A DNA stretch of 64,000 nucleotides from Saccharibacillus qingshengii (GCF_013185195.1 NZ_JAAZWC010000005.1:1-64000), one strand, 5' to 3'. Positions 9,767 through 19,890 are shown, counted from the stretch's first letter. The notes: generated by a model not told the origin, from the letters alone. A program made the numbers and translations.

Positions 9767-12184
9767 TTACTGCTTAAGTTCCGGCATCTGCGTAAAGATC
9801 AGGTTGACGGACAAGTTGCTGCCCGGAGCCGGTGTGAATTCAAGATCCACACTTTCCGACGAACTGCCGGTCCGGTATACGACGCCCGCTTCGCTGGACG
9901 TGTTCAGCGCGGAACCGACAAGACCCATACTTTGTGCGGACAATTCGACCAACTGTCCGTTCACGAGGATCCAGCCGGCATACTTGCCGCCGCGTCCGTT
10001 GAACGTAATCAGCGTATTCGGCGCTACCTTGTCCAGATGGATTTTGTACAGAACGCCGAAGTTGCCTGCGTTCGATTCCACTTTGTTGTTTGGCGTATCC
10101 ATACCGGTGAGGTTCGGATCATCGTTGTTGTCGCCAATAATCAGTTTGCTTGGCGTAGGACCGCCGACCGGTTCAAACACGTCGACGATTTTGGTCGCCA
10201 GCGGATAAGTTCCCCGGTTGTGCACGCCATCGCGCGGAGCGGAGGTCAGAGTCTTCGTTTCTTGAAGCGGATCCAGACCCGGATCGATCATCAGCGTGCT
10301 GTAAGTGATCGGTTGGGAAGACTCAACATCCGCGATCAGGGAAATAACCGACTTGTTCGGCATCGGAATCGCGTTCAGTTCCGTCAGAATCACTTTGCTC
10401 TCGCCCGGCTGCAGAATCACGTCCGCTCTCTTGGTTCCGTCGATCACGGATTGGTGGTAACGCTGTACGGACACTTTACCTGCCGCAGTTGCAAACGGGC
10501 TTGGTCCTCCAAAGCCGCTGTCCAGCGTCTTGATTGTCGTCGGCGTCGCATTGTTGTTCGTAGCCACCACATACATCGTTACTTTTTTACCGGTATAGTT
10601 GGCATGATGGACCATGAAACGAACTTTGCCCGACAGCGTGTCTTCGTACATTTTGCCTGTACTGAACACCGATTCGGGACTGTTGCTGCGGTAAAGCGTA
10701 ACGTCTTCGGACGTATTGAAACGTTCGACTTTTCGCATCGAAGGCACGCTGCCCCCGTCAAACAGGAACTTGCTTCCGATCGGTACGAACAAAGCGTTAT
10801 ACTCGTCCTGCGTGTACAGCACTTCGTCCGTAACGGTAATCGTTTTGGTAAACGTATTGGTTGCGCCATCTTCATCCGTTACGGTCAATGTGATCGTTTG
10901 TGGTCCCGGTGTGAAGTACGCTCCTTTTTGATTTTCCCATACCCGGCTGTTGGCTTCCGGCAGTGTGCCGTCCGGATCATAACTCTGATCGGTGTAAACG
11001 ACCGGCTCACCCATACGGTAAGTCTCTTTTTCGGTCGTGAACTGTGCAACAGGAGCTACGTTCGGTGCTTCGACCGTAATGGTCTGGCTGAATGGATCGC
11101 TCCATTGTCCCGTAGAATCCTGGACGGAATACGTGATGGTATACGTGCCCGGATCCGTAAAGATATCCTGGCGTCCTTCCCAACGCTCATCCACGATCTG
11201 GTAGCCGCTTGGCGATTCCGACTTGGTCGTATACACGACATTCGTCTCGCCCGCCACGATTTCTTTCGGTTCGATCGTAAACGAAGCCGTCGGTTTCGAA
11301 GAAATGTTCAGCGTAATCGTTTTGGCTTTATAGTCGATTTTGTAAGGAATCCCGAGCGCCTGCGTGATCGAAGTCAGCGGCACCATGAAGGTGTTCTTTT
11401 GCTGGAACGAAGTTCCCTTCATTTTGGTCGGAACGCCATTGACCGTATACACGTCTTTATCCAGCTTGAAGCGCAGTTCGTCGGCTCCTTTGGTAATCAC
11501 GGTCTCTTTCGTTTTCGCATCGTATGTAACTTTCAGTCCTACACGATTGACGAACGAACGCACCGCAATATACGAGACGCCGTTCTTGGCGGTCATCGGC
11601 TGCGCGGCCGTATAGGCCTGGCCGTTCTGATACATCTGATTTCCATTGATTACAAGAATCAGTTTGTCCGTTCCCAGCGTGGAAGCGGGATCGATGCTCA
11701 CTACGGGTGTAGTCGGCGCAGTTGGCTTGGTTGGCGTAACCGGCTTGGGCGGCACCGGAGTGGTACTCGGACTCACCGAAGGTGTCACATTGCCCGGCTC
11801 GACCGTTCCTTCTGCAGGCACTTCTTCGTCGGTCGGCACTTCGTCGGTCGGAGGCGTCGTTGTCGGAACGCCGTTCTCCTCACCTTCCAGAAGGGTTGGA
11901 TCTGCCGGCTGATTGGCTGCAGGTTGGATAGGTACAGGCTGCGCGTTCGGCGTCGGTACCGAATTGGCAGGATTTACGGTTTCGGCCTGGGCTGCTGCAT
12001 TTTGCGTTGGAGCGGCAAGCTTCTTCGTATATTCTTTCGCCGCGCCTTCTTGCTGCATGACTTCACCTTGCACAACGATCGGCGTTTCGCTTGGCGATCC
12101 CGTTTGTGCCGATGCTGTAGGCAGTACGGCTGCCGTCTGCATGACAACAAGCAAAGCGATGATCGTAATTTTCTTCAGATTCAT
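9767..12184 (-). CDS. large secreted protein with copper-amine-oxidase-N and PKD domains
   Basis: A predicted exported protein of about 805 residues. It has a signal peptide (residues 1-30, ending ASAQ) and a Pro/Thr/Val-rich linker (about 30-155). A copper amine oxidase N-terminal domain follows (about 160-290, with VAVRSFVNRVGLKV and VPLTSITQALGIP). Next come two PKD-like Ig folds (about 295-460; FTDPGTYTITYSVQD and FTPGPQTITLTVTD are typical) and a beta-rich C-terminal half of unknown fold. No catalytic motif was recognised; a surface or matrix role is an inference. The start at 12184 has AAGGGAG upstream. No sortase motif is seen at the C terminus. Confidence 0.8.
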   Translation of the reverse strand: MNLKKITIIALLVVMQTAAVLPTASAQTGSPSETPIVVQGEVMQQEGAAKEYTKKLAAPTQNAAAQAETVNPANSVPTPNAQPVPIQPAANQPADPTLLEGEENGVPTTTPPTDEVPTDEEVPAEGTVEPGNVTPSVSPSTTPVPPKPVTPTKPTAPTTPVVSIDPASTLGTDKLILVINGNQMYQNGQAYTAAQPMTAKNGVSYIAVRSFVNRVGLKVTYDAKTKETVITKGADELRFKLDKDVYTVNGVPTKMKGTSFQQKNTFMVPLTSITQALGIPYKIDYKAKTITLNISSKPTASFTIEPKEIVAGETNVVYTTKSESPSGYQIVDERWEGRQDIFTDPGTYTITYSVQDSTGQWSDPFSQTITVEAPNVAPVAQFTTEKETYRMGEPVVYTDQSYDPDGTLPEANSRVWENQKGAYFTPGPQTITLTVTDEDGATNTFTKTITVTDEVLYTQDEYNALFVPIGSKFLFDGGSVPSMRKVERFNTSEDVTLYRSNSPESVFSTGKMYEDTLSGKVRFMVHHANYTGKKVTMYVVATNNNATPTTIKTLDSGFGGPSPFATAAGKVSVQRYHQSVIDGTKRADVILQPGESKVILTELNAIPMPNKSVISLIADVESSQPITYSTLMIDPGLDPLQETKTLTSAPRDGVHNRGTYPLATKIVDVFEPVGGPTPSKLIIGDNNDDPNLTGMDTPNNKVESNAGNFGVLYKIHLDKVAPNTLITFNGRGGKYAGWILVNGQLVELSAQSMGLVGSALNTSSEAGVVYRTGSSSESVDLEFTPAPGSNLSVNLIFTQMPELKQ

Positions 12185-12277
12185 TCTACGACTCCCTTTA
12201 TAACTGAATTTGGTCCTTCTCTCACTAAGCACATAGTATTAGACGCAAACACTCCTTAAAAGTTTCTGTAACTTATT

Positions 12278-12315
12278 AAAAAAGCGGCCTTCCTAATATA
12301 AGGAAGCACCGCTTT
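12278..12315 (-). terminator. terminator of pflBA
   Basis: On the minus strand, AAAGCGGTGCTTCC-TTATATTA-GGAAGGCCGC is followed by six T. It lies 80 bp after the pflA stop. Confidence 0.85.
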
Positions 12316-12396
12316 GTTTACAATATGATAACATTTACATCGTCTTCATTTTAAATTAAGGCATTCGTAATTTGATGCATTTGATCCGAAAAAAAG

Positions 12397-13134
12397 TCAA
12401 ATCGTCTGCATACTGCGACCTTCTTCAATCAGCTTATAGGCCCGCTGAACTTGTTCGTCGGTCGGTGAAGGCACGCCTTCGAGTGGGTACTCTCTGCCGA
12501 GTTCTTTCCATTTATAAATACCCATTTGATGGTAAGGAAGGATTTCGAATTTCTCGACACCTTGCAGGGTACCGATAAAGCTTCCCAGATCGCGCAGATT
12601 ATTCTCGTCTTCATGGATGCCCGGTACGAACACGTGCCGAATCCACATTTTCTTGCCGTGCTCCGACAGCCACTGGGCCGTACGCAGCGTTTGCTCGTTG
12701 CTCACTCCGGTCAGCACTTTATGTTTGTCGTTATCGATATGTTTGATATCAAGCAGAACGAGATCGGTCACATCCATCAAGTATTGAATTTTCTCAGGAT
12801 TATTGAAACCGTTGCTGTCGAGTGTCGTGTGCAGTCCCCAGCGTTCTTTGACCGCCCGGAAGATTTCGGCTACAAAAGCAGCCTGCAGCGTCGGTTCTCC
12901 ACCGGAAATAGTCAATCCTCCGCCCGAAGAACGATAGTAATTCAGGTAAGGCTCGATTTCGCTCAGCACTTCTTCAACGGTCATTTCTTTGCCGCCGTCG
13001 AAATTCCAGGTATCCGGATTATGACAATATTGGCATTTCATAAGACATCCTTGCAAAAATAATACAAAGCGAATTCCCGGGCCGTCTACCGTCCCGAATG
13101 TTTCCAGTGAGTGTATGCGTCCTTTGTGACTCAT
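12397..13134 (-). CDS. pflA: pyruvate formate-lyase activating enzyme
   Basis: A 245-residue radical SAM enzyme. It installs the glycyl radical on PflB using S-adenosylmethionine and a 4Fe-4S cluster. The CxxxCxxC motif is CLMKCQYC (residues 30-37), preceded by the family's DGPGIRFVLFLQGC. GGLTISGGEP is the SAM-contacting GGE region. It lies 116 bp downstream of pflB, separated by a hairpin without a good U tract, which suggests one operon with less pflA than pflB product. Confidence 0.95.
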   Translation of the reverse strand: MSHKGRIHSLETFGTVDGPGIRFVLFLQGCLMKCQYCHNPDTWNFDGGKEMTVEEVLSEIEPYLNYYRSSGGGLTISGGEPTLQAAFVAEIFRAVKERWGLHTTLDSNGFNNPEKIQYLMDVTDLVLLDIKHIDNDKHKVLTGVSNEQTLRTAQWLSEHGKKMWIRHVFVPGIHEDENNLRDLGSFIGTLQGVEKFEILPYHQMGIYKWKELGREYPLEGVPSPTDEQVQRAYKLIEEGRSMQTI

Positions 13135-13158
13135 TCGTTTTCACCCTTTCAATAATAA

Positions 13159-13185
13159 CGGCGCTCACGTTCTGCGAGCGCCGCA
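13159..13185 (-). other. intercistronic hairpin between pflB and pflA
   Basis: CGGCGCTC pairs with GAGCGCCG in both orientations. On the transcribed strand it is followed only by GTTATTATTG, so it is a weak terminator or an mRNA processing/stability stem rather than a full stop. Confidence 0.6.
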
Positions 13186-13249
13186 TGTTTGATTATGAAT
13201 GAACAGGTATCCGGTCCGAAGAACCGCTAGGTGCTTCGGTCTTGCTTGT

Positions 13250-15514
13250 TTACATGTTCGAGTGGAACGTCCGGTTGATTACGTCCATTTGTTGTTCGCG
13301 AGTCAATTTGATGAAGTTAACCGCATAACCCGATACGCGGATTGTCAGCTGCGGATAGTTCTCCGGATGTTCCATGGCGTCCATCAGCTGTTCGCGATCG
13401 AATACGTTCACGTTCAGGTGATGGGCATTGCTGCCGAAATATCCGTCCAGCATAGCAACCAGGTTGGATTTGCGTGTTTCTTCTTCTTTGCCAAGGGCTT
13501 TCGGCACGATGGAGAAAGTGTTCGAGATTCCGTCCAGACTTTCTTCATATGGAAGTTTGGCAACAGAACTCAGCGAAGCCAAAGCACCTTTTTTGTCGCG
13601 TCCGTGCATAGGGTTTGCACCCGGTGCGAATGGTTCGCCCGCTTTGCGTCCATCCGGAGTCGTACCGGTTTTCTTGCCGTATACCACGTTCGAAGTGATC
13701 GTCAATACCGATTGGGTCGGCATCGAATCGCGGTACGTTTTGTGTTTGCGGATCATACCCATGAATTTCTCGACGAGCTGTACAGCAATTTGGTCGACAC
13801 GATCGTCGTTGTTGCCGTAGCAAGGATATTCGCCTTCGATTTCGAAATCAATCGCGATACCTTGTTCGTTGCGGATCGGTTTAACTTTGGCATATTTGAT
13901 TGCGCTCAGGGAGTCGGCTGTTACCGACAGACCGGCGATGCCGCAGGCCATCGTACGCAGAATGTCGCGGTCGTGCAGCGCCATCTCGATCCGTTCGTAG
14001 CTGTATTTGTCATGCATGTAGTGAATGATGTTCAGGGCGTTCAGGTATACTTTGGACAGCCATTCCATCATCGGCGTGTAGCGTTTCATCACTTCGTCGT
14101 AATCGAGATATTCGGAAGTGATCGCCGGATATTCAGGTCCGATCTGTTCGCCGGATTTTTCGTCTTTACCGCCGTTGATTGCATACAGCAGTGTTTTGGC
14201 GAGGTTGGCACGAGCGCCGAAGAACTGCATTTGTTTGCCGATACGCATAGCGGATACGCAGCATGCGATACCGTAGTCGTCGCCGTAAATCGGACGCATC
14301 AGGTCATCGTTCTCGTACTGGATAGAGCTGCTTTCGATCGAAACTTTGGCACAATATTTTTTGAAAGCTTCTGGAAGCTGTTCGGACCACAGAACGGTGA
14401 GGTTCGGTTCCGGTGCAGGTCCCAGATTGTACAGGGTATGCAGGAAACGGAAACTGCTCTTGGTTACTCGGGTTGTTCCGTCTACCGACATCCCGCCGAT
14501 CGATTCGGTTACCCAGGTAGGGTCGCCGCTGAACAGTTCATTGTAATCCGGGGTCCGCAGGAATTTCACGATGCGAAGCTTCATGACAAAGTGATCGACC
14601 AGTTCTTGTGCCGTTTGTTCGGTCAATGTGCCTTCTGCCAGATCGCGCTGCACATAAATGTCCAGGAACGAAGATACGCGTCCGAGCGACATCGCGGCGC
14701 CGTTTTGTTCTTTGACTGCTGCCAGATAACCGAAGTACAGCCATTGGAAAGCTTCTTTGGCGTTAGCTGCCGGTTTGGAAATATCCATGCCGTGCATTTT
14801 CGCCATTTCTTTCAGCTCTCCGAGAGCACGATACTGTTCGGAGATTTCTTCCCGCAGACGAATCGTATTCTCATCCATGCCGTCCCCGACTGTTTCATTG
14901 TGTTCCCGTTGTTTTTGCTTCATCAGGAAGTCTACGCCGTACAGAGCGACGCGGCGATAATCGCCGATGATGCGTCCGCGGCCGTAAGCATCCGGCAGAC
15001 CGGTTACGATACCCGATTTGCGCGCTGCGCGAATTTCCGGTGTGTAAGCGTCAAACACGCCTTGGTTATGCGTTTTGCGAACATTGGTGAATGTATCTAC
15101 AATCGCATCCGGCACTTCGAAGCCGTAAGCTTTACAAGCATCGATGACCATCCGGATCCCGCCGTAAGGTTGGATCGCACGTTTGAAAGGAGCATCCGTC
15201 TGTACGCCGACGATTTGTTCTTTTGCTTTATCGAGATAACCTGCGCCGTGGGAAGTGATCGATCCCGGGGTGTTGACGTCTACGTCCCACACTCCGCCTC
15301 TTTCTCTTTCTTCTTTCGACAGCTGGGATACAATCTTCCAGAGATCAGTCGTATTTTGTGTAGGTCCTTCCAGGAATTCTTCACTGCCTGTATAAGGCGT
15401 GATGTTCTCATCAATGAAGTTCTTGGTGTCCACATGATTCGTCCATTTACCCGCTTTAAAACCTCTCCATGCTTCCGAGTTTGCGCCTGTGATTTCTTTT
15501 TCGATAACCGACAT
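13250..15514 (-). CDS. pflB: formate C-acetyltransferase (pyruvate formate-lyase)
   Basis: A glycyl-radical enzyme of 754 residues. It cleaves pyruvate with CoA to acetyl-CoA and formate under anaerobic conditions. The catalytic Cys-Cys pair is in [10 protein letters not shown] (about 418-419). The radical glycine is in [10 protein letters not shown], near the C terminus. The start at 15514 was chosen because AAATGGAGG lies just upstream; a longer in-frame reading to 15637 enters the regulatory region. Two FNR-like boxes lie at -41.5 and -71.5 of a predicted promoter, fitting anaerobic activation by the fnr gene at 19156. It works with PflA and AdhE. Confidence 0.96.
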   Translation of the reverse strand: MSVIEKEITGANSEAWRGFKAGKWTNHVDTKNFIDENITPYTGSEEFLEGPTQNTTDLWKIVSQLSKEERERGGVWDVDVNTPGSITSHGAGYLDKAKEQIVGVQTDAPFKRAIQPYGGIRMVIDACKAYGFEVPDAIVDTFTNVRKTHNQGVFDAYTPEIRAARKSGIVTGLPDAYGRGRIIGDYRRVALYGVDFLMKQKQREHNETVGDGMDENTIRLREEISEQYRALGELKEMAKMHGMDISKPAANAKEAFQWLYFGYLAAVKEQNGAAMSLGRVSSFLDIYVQRDLAEGTLTEQTAQELVDHFVMKLRIVKFLRTPDYNELFSGDPTWVTESIGGMSVDGTTRVTKSSFRFLHTLYNLGPAPEPNLTVLWSEQLPEAFKKYCAKVSIESSSIQYENDDLMRPIYGDDYGIACCVSAMRIGKQMQFFGARANLAKTLLYAINGGKDEKSGEQIGPEYPAITSEYLDYDEVMKRYTPMMEWLSKVYLNALNIIHYMHDKYSYERIEMALHDRDILRTMACGIAGLSVTADSLSAIKYAKVKPIRNEQGIAIDFEIEGEYPCYGNNDDRVDQIAVQLVEKFMGMIRKHKTYRDSMPTQSVLTITSNVVYGKKTGTTPDGRKAGEPFAPGANPMHGRDKKGALASLSSVAKLPYEESLDGISNTFSIVPKALGKEEETRKSNLVAMLDGYFGSNAHHLNVNVFDREQLMDAMEHPENYPQLTIRVSGYAVNFIKLTREQQMDVINRTFHSNM

Positions 15515-15616
15515 GTGATTACCTCCATTTTTGTATGTGTTTGACGGAGAATACGGTGGAAAGAGGCGTCCGCATCTCACTGCAAGATCCCTGGATGCCG
15601 GCAGCCGTGCCGACAA

Positions 15617-15632
15617 GGTGAAAAATATCACA
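15617..15632 (-). promoter_or_regulatory. FNR-like box in the pflB leader
   Basis: GGTGA-AAAATA-TCACA matches 9 of 10 fixed positions of the FNR consensus TGTGAnnnnnnTCACA. It lies downstream of the predicted start point, where it could act as a second control or serve another promoter. Confidence 0.5.
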
Positions 15633-15702
15633 TTCACCGAAAAAGTAGAGGATTGCCATCTTCGGATTAGCCTCTCGATGTCTTGGGGATCTTCATGTCC
15701 TT

Positions 15703-15708
15703 ATTATG
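15703..15708 (-). promoter_or_regulatory. -10 element of pflB
   Basis: CATAAT on the minus strand, with no good -35, as expected for an activated promoter. It predicts +1 at about 15696. The FNR-like box at 15730-15745 is then centred at -41.5. Confidence 0.5.
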
Positions 15709-15729
15709 CGCCTATCCTCCGCTAGTTAC

Positions 15730-15745
15730 TGTGACATATATCACT
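15730..15745 (-). promoter_or_regulatory. FNR-like box at -41.5 of pflB
   Basis: TGTGA-CATATA-TCACT matches 9 of 10 fixed FNR positions. Its centre is 41.5 bp from the start point predicted by CATAAT at 15703-15708, the classic activating position. Confidence 0.7.
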
Positions 15746-15759
15746 CAAACCCACTTTTT

Positions 15760-15775
15760 TATGATGTTTATCACT
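15760..15775 (-). promoter_or_regulatory. second upstream FNR-like box of pflB
   Basis: TATGA-TGTTTA-TCACT matches 8 of 10 fixed positions. Its centre is exactly 30 bp (about three helix turns) upstream of the box at 15730-15745, i.e. at about -71.5. Confidence 0.5.
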
Positions 15776-15867
15776 TTTAAGCCCGCTTTCTGAATAACAC
15801 ATCATTTTATGACTGTTTTTCAAACCTTGCAACCAAGCATCTTTTCTTGATTTAGCTGACTGTCTAT

Positions 15868-15903
15868 AAAAAAACGGCGCCTCCACCAAGTGGAAACGCC
15901 GTT
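15868..15903 (-). terminator. terminator of adhE
   Basis: On the minus strand, ACGGCGTTTCCACTTG pairs with the complementary GGAGGCGCCGT arm. It is followed by seven T. Confidence 0.85.
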
Positions 15904-15958
15904 CAAATCAAGCAGGAGAATCACATTCGATCTTGCGGGCGACTCTTCGATCCGATTC

Positions 15959-18574
15959 TTATTCTTCGAATCTGCCGTAGAACGCGTCGCGGTAAACATC
16001 AGCCAGTTCGGTAACCAGCGGCAGCTTAGGGTTAGCCGTTGTACATTGGTCTTCGAATGCGCGGTCGGCCAGGTAGTCGACACGGCTTTCGAACTGTTTG
16101 GCATCGAAACCGAGTTCTTGGAACGTTTCCGGAACGCCCAGTTTGCGGTTCAAGTCGCGGATAGCATTGATCAGGCTCTTCACGCCTTCTTCCGTTGTTC
16201 TGGCAGGCATTCCCAGGATGCGAGCGATTTCGGCATACCGTTCGTCAGCGATAAAGTGCGAATATTTAGGGAACGAAGCGAACTTCGTCGGTTTTTTCGC
16301 ATTGTAGCGGATGACGTGCGGCATCAGGATTGCATTGGTACGACCGTGAGCGGTGTGGTATTCTCCGCCCCACTTGTGCGCCAAGCTGTGGTTGATGCCC
16401 AGGAAAGCATTTGCGAAAGCCATACCGGCAAGCGTAGAAGCGTTATGCATTTTTTCGCGGGCCAATTTGTCCCCGGTCAAAGCCGATTTTTCCAGGTTTG
16501 CGAATACGAGTTGGATCGCTTTGATGGCCAGGCCATCGGTATAGTCGCTTGCCATAACCGAAACATAAGCTTCGATAGCGTGAGTCAGAACGTCCATACC
16601 CGTATCGGCTACGGCCACTTTTGGCAGCGAGTATACGAATACCGGATCGACGATCGCGACGTCAGGAGTCAGCTCGTAATCGGCCAGCGGATATTTGGTG
16701 TTGCCGTTTTCCTTGTCGGTAATAACTGCGAACGAAGTAACTTCCGAACCTGTACCCGAAGTGGTTGGGATCGCAACGAATTTCGCTTTTTTGCCCAGAC
16801 GTGGGTATTTGTAGATCCGTTTGCGGATATCCATGAATTTTTGCTTCAAGTTGTTGAAGTCGGTATCCGGATATTCGTAGAACAACCACATGCCTTTCGC
16901 GGCATCCATCGGCGAACCGCCGCCCAGAGCAATGATGCAGTCAGGTTGGAAGCGTTCCATCATGGCGCGGCCGCGTTCAACGGTCGTTGTCGAAGGATCC
17001 GGCTCCACTTCGGAGAAGACTTCGATAGCAACCGGCGTTTGACGCTGACGCAGGTAATGCTGAACTCTTTCCACGTAGCCGAGCTGTACCATCATCGGAT
17101 CGGTAATGATTGCGACACGAGTGATATCCGGCATTTTTGTCAGATACTGCGTGGAGTTTTTCTCGAAATAGATCTTGTCCGGCACTTTAAACCACTGCAT
17201 ATTCACGGTACGACGCGCCACCCTTTTCACGTTGATCAGGTTTACTGCGGTTACGTTCGAAGAAGTCGAGTTGCGGCCGTAAGATCCGCAGCCCAGTGTC
17301 AGCGAAGGCAGGTTCGTATTGTAGATATCGCCGATTGCGCCGTGCGTCGACGGGGAGTTTACAATGATACGGCCGGTTTGCAGACGGTTTGCAAAGCGTT
17401 GGATGACGGCATCATCGTTGGAGTGGATCGCCGACGAGTGACCCATGCCGCCGAATTCGACGATCTCTGCAGCGCGTGCAATACCTTCGTCCGCGGTTTT
17501 GACTTTGTAGCAGGCCAGAACCGGGCTGAGCTTTTCGGCCGACAGCGGGAACTTCGGACCGACGCCTTCGATTTCGGCAACCAGAATTTTGGTCGCTGCC
17601 GGAACGGCAATACCGGCCATTTCCGCAATTTTGAAAGCCGACTGTCCGACGATTGCCGGGTTGACCGCGCATTTTTCGACGTTCATTGCGCTTGGAGTCA
17701 GCTTGGCGATTTCATCTTTGTTCAGGAAGTAACAGCCGTTTGCAATCATTTTCTTTTTGACGCGGTCGAAGATCGGTTCTTCAATAATAACCGCCTGCTC
17801 GGATGCGCAGATCATGCCGTTATCGAACGATTTCGACAAAATCAGGTCGGTTACGGCTTGATCGATGTCGGCTGTTTTCTCGATAAAGGCCGGTACGTTA
17901 CCCGGGCCTACGCCGAGAGCCGGTTTGCCGCAGCTGTAAGCTGCGCGAACCATTGCGCCGCCGCCTGTTGCAAGAATCAGGGCAACGTCAGGGTGGTTCA
18001 TCAGGATGTTCGTCTTATCCATCGAAGGCTTGTCGATCCATTGGATACAGCCTTCCGGGGCACCGGCTTTAACCGCTGCTTCCTGCAGGATTCTTGCGGC
18101 TTCGGAACTGCAGTACTGCGCAGAAGGGTGGAAACCGAATATAATAGGGTTACGTGTCTTAATCGAAATCAGCGCTTTGAACATGGTTGTGGAGGTCGGG
18201 TTCGTTACAGGCGTGATCCCCATTACGATGCCGACAGGCTCAGCAATCTTTTGGAAGCTATCATACTCATTGTCTTCAATAACGCCTACCGTTTTATCAT
18301 TCTTGATGCTGTGATAAATGTACTCCGTAGCGAAGAGGTTTTTCGTGATCTTGTCTTCGTATACGCCGCGTTTGGTTTCTTCAATCGCGATCTTTGCGAG
18401 ATACATGTGCTTGTCCAGGCCGGCCAGGGCCATCGCTTGCACGACGGTATCGATTTGTTGTTGATCCATTTGCATGAAAGCTTCCTGCGCTTTTTTCGCG
18501 TTGTCAATCAGCTTTTGAATGTCCTGCTCAGCGGTTGGTTCAACAGTACGGGCGGCTTCATTTTTCACTGCCAT
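15959..18574 (-). CDS. adhE: bifunctional acetaldehyde-CoA/alcohol dehydrogenase
   Basis: An 871-residue fusion enzyme that reduces acetyl-CoA to acetaldehyde and then ethanol, recycling NADH in fermentation. The N-terminal aldehyde dehydrogenase part spans about 1-440, with the catalytic Cys in NGMICASEQ. The C-terminal iron-dependent alcohol dehydrogenase part spans about 455-871, with GGGSPMDAAKGMW, metal-binding His in HAIEAYVS and ALAHKWGG-like NHSLAHKWGG. The start at 18574 was chosen because AGGAGG lies 9 nt upstream; the ATG at 18583 abuts the SD. It is transcribed alone, upstream of pflBA, and opposite fnr. A weak FNR-like box lies near -42 of its predicted promoter. Confidence 0.96.
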   Translation of the reverse strand: MAVKNEAARTVEPTAEQDIQKLIDNAKKAQEAFMQMDQQQIDTVVQAMALAGLDKHMYLAKIAIEETKRGVYEDKITKNLFATEYIYHSIKNDKTVGVIEDNEYDSFQKIAEPVGIVMGITPVTNPTSTTMFKALISIKTRNPIIFGFHPSAQYCSSEAARILQEAAVKAGAPEGCIQWIDKPSMDKTNILMNHPDVALILATGGGAMVRAAYSCGKPALGVGPGNVPAFIEKTADIDQAVTDLILSKSFDNGMICASEQAVIIEEPIFDRVKKKMIANGCYFLNKDEIAKLTPSAMNVEKCAVNPAIVGQSAFKIAEMAGIAVPAATKILVAEIEGVGPKFPLSAEKLSPVLACYKVKTADEGIARAAEIVEFGGMGHSSAIHSNDDAVIQRFANRLQTGRIIVNSPSTHGAIGDIYNTNLPSLTLGCGSYGRNSTSSNVTAVNLINVKRVARRTVNMQWFKVPDKIYFEKNSTQYLTKMPDITRVAIITDPMMVQLGYVERVQHYLRQRQTPVAIEVFSEVEPDPSTTTVERGRAMMERFQPDCIIALGGGSPMDAAKGMWLFYEYPDTDFNNLKQKFMDIRKRIYKYPRLGKKAKFVAIPTTSGTGSEVTSFAVITDKENGNTKYPLADYELTPDVAIVDPVFVYSLPKVAVADTGMDVLTHAIEAYVSVMASDYTDGLAIKAIQLVFANLEKSALTGDKLAREKMHNASTLAGMAFANAFLGINHSLAHKWGGEYHTAHGRTNAILMPHVIRYNAKKPTKFASFPKYSHFIADERYAEIARILGMPARTTEEGVKSLINAIRDLNRKLGVPETFQELGFDAKQFESRVDYLADRAFEDQCTTANPKLPLVTELADVYRDAFYGRFEE

Positions 18575-18650
18575 TTCCCTCATCCTCCTCAAGATGTTTG
18601 CGTTGTTTTCTCTACGTGAATGATCATAGCATACACTTTTCATTTTGGGA

Positions 18651-18666
18651 AGTGAAAACTTTCATA
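18651..18666 (-). promoter_or_regulatory. weak FNR-like box upstream of adhE
   Basis: AGTGA-AAACTT-TCATA matches 8 of 10 fixed FNR positions. Its centre is about -42 from the start point predicted by the TATGAT at 18623-18628. Confidence 0.4.
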
Positions 18667-18925
18667 AAATAATTCCCTCCTTTTCCCTTTCGTTTTCGAG
18701 CGCTTTTCCTTCATTAATGGCACATCCTCGACTTCCCAAAAAACTTTTGCTTTTCTCCGGCCCGGCTGGATTCTCTTTCCTCAAGCACTTCTCTTTTGCT
18801 TACCCTACCTTGTTTCATCAGGTTTCACCGAAGCCCCTCTGCCTAAATTAAGCTAAAAATTTATACAAAAATTTTCGTAATAAGAATTGACAAAGTTCTC
18901 GGTTTCCTTCATGATAAAGAAGTAA

Positions 18926-18941
18926 AGTGAAAAAAGTCACA
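18926..18941 (+). promoter_or_regulatory. FNR-like box upstream of fnr
   Basis: AGTGA-AAAAAG-TCACA matches 9 of 10 fixed FNR positions. It could also fit a Rex site (TTGTGA...TCAC on the minus strand). It lies just downstream of the TTGACA-based promoter, or at about -80 of the TATAAT at 19002-19007, so either autorepression or activation is possible. Confidence 0.6.
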
Positions 18942-19155
18942 AAGTTCAAGCTTTCGCCACCTTTTTCTTTTACACAAGCTCCAATAACTTGAAATTTCGG
19001 TTATAATTAATTTAAAATTTGCTTAACTCAAATACGCTGATTCTGATTCACCCAAGAAAGAAGCGAAACGCACCTTGGCCGCAGCTCTCTGCGAAAAGGG
19101 AGCCTCGCAAAACGAGTATCTATTCGAAGTGTGCGCTTGCGCAAAGGAGATGTTA

Positions 19156-19875
19156 ATGATGAGTGTATACCACCATGCCACCAATCATCGAGGCAATACG
19201 GGTTGTTTCTCGGACCAAAACATGAAGCGTCTGGAAGTCGTCATGAAAGACCGTCATATTCCCGAAGGCTCTCACCTGTTCTGGGAAGGGGATCTCGCCG
19301 ACAAGCTCTATTATATCAAACGGGGCCGGGTCAAACTGACCAAATCGACCGATGAAGGCAAGGAACTCATCCTTTACATGTACCAATCCGACGACATGGT
19401 TGGACAAGCGGATCCTTTTTTCAGCACCAAACACAGTTTTACCGCAGAAGTGATCGAAGATACGGAAGTCGGGGTTATCGAACATAAGGATCTCGAGGTT
19501 CTGATCTGCCAGCACTGCGATTTCGCGATCGATTTCATGAAATGGATGGGGATTCATCACCGTCTGACGCAGACCAAATTCCGCGACCTGATGATGTACG
19601 GCAAACCCGGCGCTCTCTGCTCGACCCTGATTCGTCTGGGCAACACCTACGGCGAGAAACACGGGGAAAATACGCTCATCAACAAAAAGATTACGCATAC
19701 CGACTTGTCGAACATGATCGGAGCCACGCGCGAAAGTGTCAACCGCATGTTGAGCGATCTGCGTAAAAAAGGCGCGGTCGAATACGAAAACGGCATGATC
19801 GTGATTACCAATCTCTCCATGCTGCAGGAAATTTGCCACTGCGAACTTTGTCCAAATGAAATATGCCGGATCTAA
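19156..19875 (+). CDS. fnr: anaerobic regulator Fnr (Crp/Fnr family, Bacillus type)
   Basis: A 239-residue Crp/Fnr protein. A cNMP-like beta-roll (about 20-140) is followed by a winged helix (about 160-220) with recognition sequence MIGATRESVNRMLSDL. The C-terminal CELCPNEIC has the CxxCx4C spacing of the three cluster cysteines in B. subtilis Fnr, so it should sense oxygen through a 4Fe-4S cluster. It activates fermentation and anaerobic respiration genes; pflB, adhE and fnr itself carry candidate boxes. The start at 19156 (or 19159) follows AAGGAG; a longer frame from 19075 lacks an RBS. The terminator overlaps the stop codon. Confidence 0.92.
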   Translation: MMSVYHHATNHRGNTGCFSDQNMKRLEVVMKDRHIPEGSHLFWEGDLADKLYYIKRGRVKLTKSTDEGKELILYMYQSDDMVGQADPFFSTKHSFTAEVIEDTEVGVIEHKDLEVLICQHCDFAIDFMKWMGIHHRLTQTKFRDLMMYGKPGALCSTLIRLGNTYGEKHGENTLINKKITHTDLSNMIGATRESVNRMLSDLRKKGAVEYENGMIVITNLSMLQEICHCELCPNEICRI

Positions 19876-19890
19876 GGATCCGGCCTTTTT
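19865..19890 (+). terminator. terminator containing the fnr stop codon
   Basis: GCCGGATC-TAAG-GATCCGGC is followed by TTTTT. The TAA stop (19873-19875) is in the 4-nt loop. Confidence 0.88.

Larger units (their letters stand above)
18575..19155. promoter_or_regulatory. adhE-fnr divergent control region
   Basis: A 580-bp region with no gene that I support. It holds an extended -10 for adhE on the minus strand (TGCTATGAT, 18623-18631), a weak FNR-like box (18651-18666), a TTGACA at 18887-18892 facing fnr, an FNR-like box at 18926-18941, and a TATAAT at 19002-19007. The middle, 18670-18880, is AT- and pyrimidine-rich with nothing recognised. Confidence 0.6.
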
